Source of the DNA: Alphaproteobacteria bacterium
GTDB lineage: Bacteria; Pseudomonadota; Alphaproteobacteria; Rickettsiales; UBA8987
Direction of reading: 5' to 3'
Assembly: GCA_023269645.1 (NCBI GenBank)
Contig: JAHFPR010000100.1
Span: forward strand, 1-7,380
Length of the DNA: 7,380 nt
In this document: positions 6,217 through 7,380 of the stretch, piece by piece
Layout of the letters: each line of letters starts with the position of its first letter
Position numbering within the stretch: position 1 is the first letter of the stretch
Program-made: the position numbers and the translations under genes
Notes under the pieces: generated by a model
Seen by the model: the letters and a program-made list of their open reading frames with translations, nothing else
Told to the model about the DNA's origin: nothing
Database searches by the model: none

Positions 6217-6358
6217 AAATATTTCTGTGACTCCTGTGGCGAAAAAAGTGATTCCGGCAGGAAAATAACACCGGCGTTGGGGTTTTGCTATTTAATTATT
6301 GATTTCTAGCAGGAAATGGGTAAGTTCTCGGCAAATCAGAACCCTGGGAACATTTATT
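6217..6358. other. Divergent intergenic region between pabC and ndk
   Basis: 142 bp with no credible ORF. It must hold the promoters of both the pabC-pabB operon and ndk. An AT-rich core at 6283-6306 (GGTTTTGCTATTTAATTATT and following bases) is the likely melting or regulatory centre. For ndk, TTGATT at 6299-6304 and TAAGTT at 6321-6326 (16-bp spacer) form only a weak promoter match. The ndk ribosome site is probably GGGAA at 6346-6350, 8 nt before the ATG. Confidence 0.5.
6262..6270 (-). promoter_or_regulatory. Possible extended -10 promoter for pabC-pabB
   Basis: Read on the minus strand this is TGTTATTTT, an extended -10 shape (TGnTATnnT), about 45 nt before the pabC ATG. No good -35 hexamer stands 16-18 bp upstream. 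It is the best candidate on that strand, found by eye only. Confidence 0.25.
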
Positions 6359-6781
6359 ATGACCACCGAACGTACCTTATCTATCATCAAGCCGGATGCC
6401 ACGCGGCGTAATGTCACGGGCGCGATCAATGATCGCTTTGAAAAAGCCGGCCTGCGCATTGCTGCGCAGAAGCGCATCCACTTAAGCCGTCGTCAGGCTG
6501 GGCTGTTCTATGCGGTGCATAAAGATCGTCCATTCTTTGAAGAACTGGTGGAATTTATGGTTTCAGCACCGGTGATTGTTCAGGTGCTGGAAGGCGAAAA
6601 TGCGGTCGCCAAAAACCGCGAAGTGATGGGTGCTACCAACCCGGAGCAGGCCGCGCCCGGAACTATCCGCAAGGATTTTGCGCTTTCCATCGGCGAGAAT
6701 TCCGTGCACGGCTCGGATAGCCTGGAGAACGCCAAGCGCGAGATCGCCTTCTTCTTCGCGGAACATGAGATTGTTGGCTGA
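6359..6781 (+). CDS. ndk: Nucleoside diphosphate kinase
   Basis: 140 aa, the normal bacterial length. It moves the terminal phosphate from ATP to NDPs and dNDPs through a phospho-histidine, balancing nucleotide pools in the cytoplasm. Family landmarks are ERTLSIIKPDATRRN (4-18) with K11, the Kpn-loop region ending in REVMGATNPEQAAPGTIRKDF (88-107), and the active-site block NSVHGSDSLENA (114-125) with catalytic H117. The frame is open further upstream to 6299, but those 20 residues (MISSRKWVS...) do not belong to the family, and the internal ATG gives the standard N-terminus MTTERTLS. It is convergent with purN; the stop overlaps by one base the hairpin that probably terminates it. Confidence 0.97.
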   Translation: MTTERTLSIIKPDATRRNVTGAINDRFEKAGLRIAAQKRIHLSRRQAGLFYAVHKDRPFFEELVEFMVSAPVIVQVLEGENAVAKNREVMGATNPEQAAPGTIRKDFALSIGENSVHGSDSLENAKREIAFFFAEHEIVG

Positions 6782-6844
6782 GGTTTCAGGAGCAGGTTTC
6801 AGGTTTTGGCTTTATTGCTGAAACCTGTTCCTGAAACCTTTTTT
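6781..6844 (+). terminator. Strong intrinsic terminator of ndk, overlapping the 3' end of purN
   Basis: Arms of 22 nt at 6781-6802 and 6818-6839 pair along their whole length with one G-T wobble, separated by a 15-nt loop and followed by a run of T at 6839-6844. The left arm holds the 10-mer AGGTTTCAGG twice (6781-6790 and 6794-6803), and the right arm holds its complement in the same arrangement. On the plus strand this is a classical rho-independent terminator. On the minus strand the hairpin is equally stable, but no T-run follows and it falls within the purN frame. Confidence 0.85.
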
Positions 6845-7380
6845 AGTGCTGCCACGTAGCATTTATGCTCCTCCGCATGAATGCGCTGCGCCAGTGTTTC
6901 CTCCGTATCCTCCGCAAGAATTGGCACTTCCGCTTGCAGGATAATCTCGCCCGCATCCATTTCCGGAATCACATAATGCACCGTGCAGCCGGTTTTCTTC
7001 GCGCCTGCGGCAAGCGCATCCCGGATGCCGTGCGCGCCCTTGAACGCGGGGAGCAGGGAAGGGTGAACATTGAGCATCCGCCTCGGCCATTTATTCACGA
7101 AACCGGGAGTCAGCAGCCGCATGAAACCGGCCAGACACACAAGTTCTACCTGCGCTTTGACAAGCACCTCGTGGAGTGCGCTATCGAACGCTTCGCGTGT
7201 GGGATAATTCTTGTGATTGATAACGAGGGTAGAAATTCCAGCTTTTTCCGCGCGTTGCAGTCCGAACGCCTCCGCCTTGTTGGAAATCACCAGCACGATT
7301 CTTGCAGGATAATCCGGCGCGTTGCAGGCATCCATGAGTGCCTGAAGATTACTTCCGCCGCCGGAAATCAGCACTGCGAC
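6799..7380 (-). CDS. purN: Phosphoribosylglycinamide formyltransferase (PurN), 5' end outside window
   Basis: 193 residues are visible. It transfers the formyl group of 10-formyl-tetrahydrofolate to glycinamide ribonucleotide, the third step of purine synthesis. The frame runs open to the right edge and begins VAVLISGGGSNLQALMDA, so only a few N-terminal residues are missing; the in-frame GTG at 7374 is within the conserved first strand and is not the likely start. Catalytic residues are N104 and H106 in NVHPSLLPAFKG (104-115) and D142 in VIPEMDAGE (137-145), at the spacing known for E. coli PurN N106, H108 and D144. The phosphate-binding SGGGSN loop is at 6-11. The last 13 residues (181-193) are encoded by the terminator hairpin and look like an unconserved tail. 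purM often precedes purN, but it would lie outside the window. Confidence 0.95.
   Translation of the reverse strand, partial: VAVLISGGGSNLQALMDACNAPDYPARIVLVISNKAEAFGLQRAEKAGISTLVINHKNYPTREAFDSALHEVLVKAQVELVCLAGFMRLLTPGFVNKWPRRMLNVHPSLLPAFKGAHGIRDALAAGAKKTGCTVHYVIPEMDAGEIILQAEVPILAEDTEETLAQRIHAEEHKCYVAALKKVSGTGFSNKAKT

Noticed and set aside
5695..6309. Plus-strand open frame of 204 codons opposite pabC
   Set aside because: It lies almost wholly antisense to pabC, has no recognisable motif, and starts and stops without gene context.
6299..6358. N-terminal extension of Ndk by 20 residues
   Set aside because: The internal start gives the standard 140-aa enzyme; the extra residues come from the AT-rich intergenic region.

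Overview
The window reads as ordinary chromosome from an alphaproteobacterium. Base composition is moderately GC-rich (high 50s percent by eye). Coding is dense, with seven protein genes, all of recognisable families, and no RNA genes, CRISPR array, IS element or phage genes. The alphaproteobacterial call rests on the style of the proteins, on the run of a LysM/M23 gene followed by yajC and secD, and on short palindromic intergenic repeats with GTCATTGCGAG and GTCATTCCCGC ends. I associate such repeats with Rickettsiales-like and other deep-branching Alphaproteobacteria. Complete folate and purine genes and the GC content argue against a reduced AT-rich Rickettsia. The family-level assignment is inference.

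Layout. (1) Positions 9-3162, plus strand: an envelope block. It holds a secreted LysM-LysM-M23 protein whose zinc site is degenerate (NlpD/EnvC/DipM-like amidase activator), then yajC and secD of the Sec translocon. A hairpin and a candidate sigma-70 promoter lie between the first gene and yajC. secF does not follow secD. (2) Positions 3163-3269: a 77-bp palindromic repeat between the convergent ends of secD and sodB. (3) Positions 3270-3890, minus strand: cytoplasmic iron superoxide dismutase. (4) Positions 3891-4094: non-coding DNA with the sodB promoter region and a second, different repeat made of small hairpins. (5) Positions 4095-6216, minus strand: pabC then pabB in transcription order, overlapping by 32 bp. 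They provide the two steps from chorismate to p-aminobenzoate for folate. (6) Positions 6217-6358: a divergent intergenic region. (7) Positions 6359-6781, plus strand: ndk (nucleoside diphosphate kinase). (8) Positions 6799-7380, minus strand: purN (GAR formyltransferase), cut by the right edge of the window. A near-perfect 22-bp hairpin lies between ndk and purN; it looks like the ndk terminator and also encodes the last residues of PurN.

Functional links. yajC and secD belong to one protein-export machine, and the upstream LysM/M23 protein is an exported client of that route. pabB and pabC feed the folate pool, and PurN consumes 10-formyl-tetrahydrofolate in purine synthesis, with Ndk acting downstream on nucleotides. 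That gives a loose folate/purine theme on the right half.

I found no undescribed multi-gene system. The most notable points are the zinc-ligand substitutions in the M23 protein, the terminator hairpin used as coding sequence for the PurN tail, the two palindromic repeat families, the signal-peptide-bearing YajC, and secD without secF.
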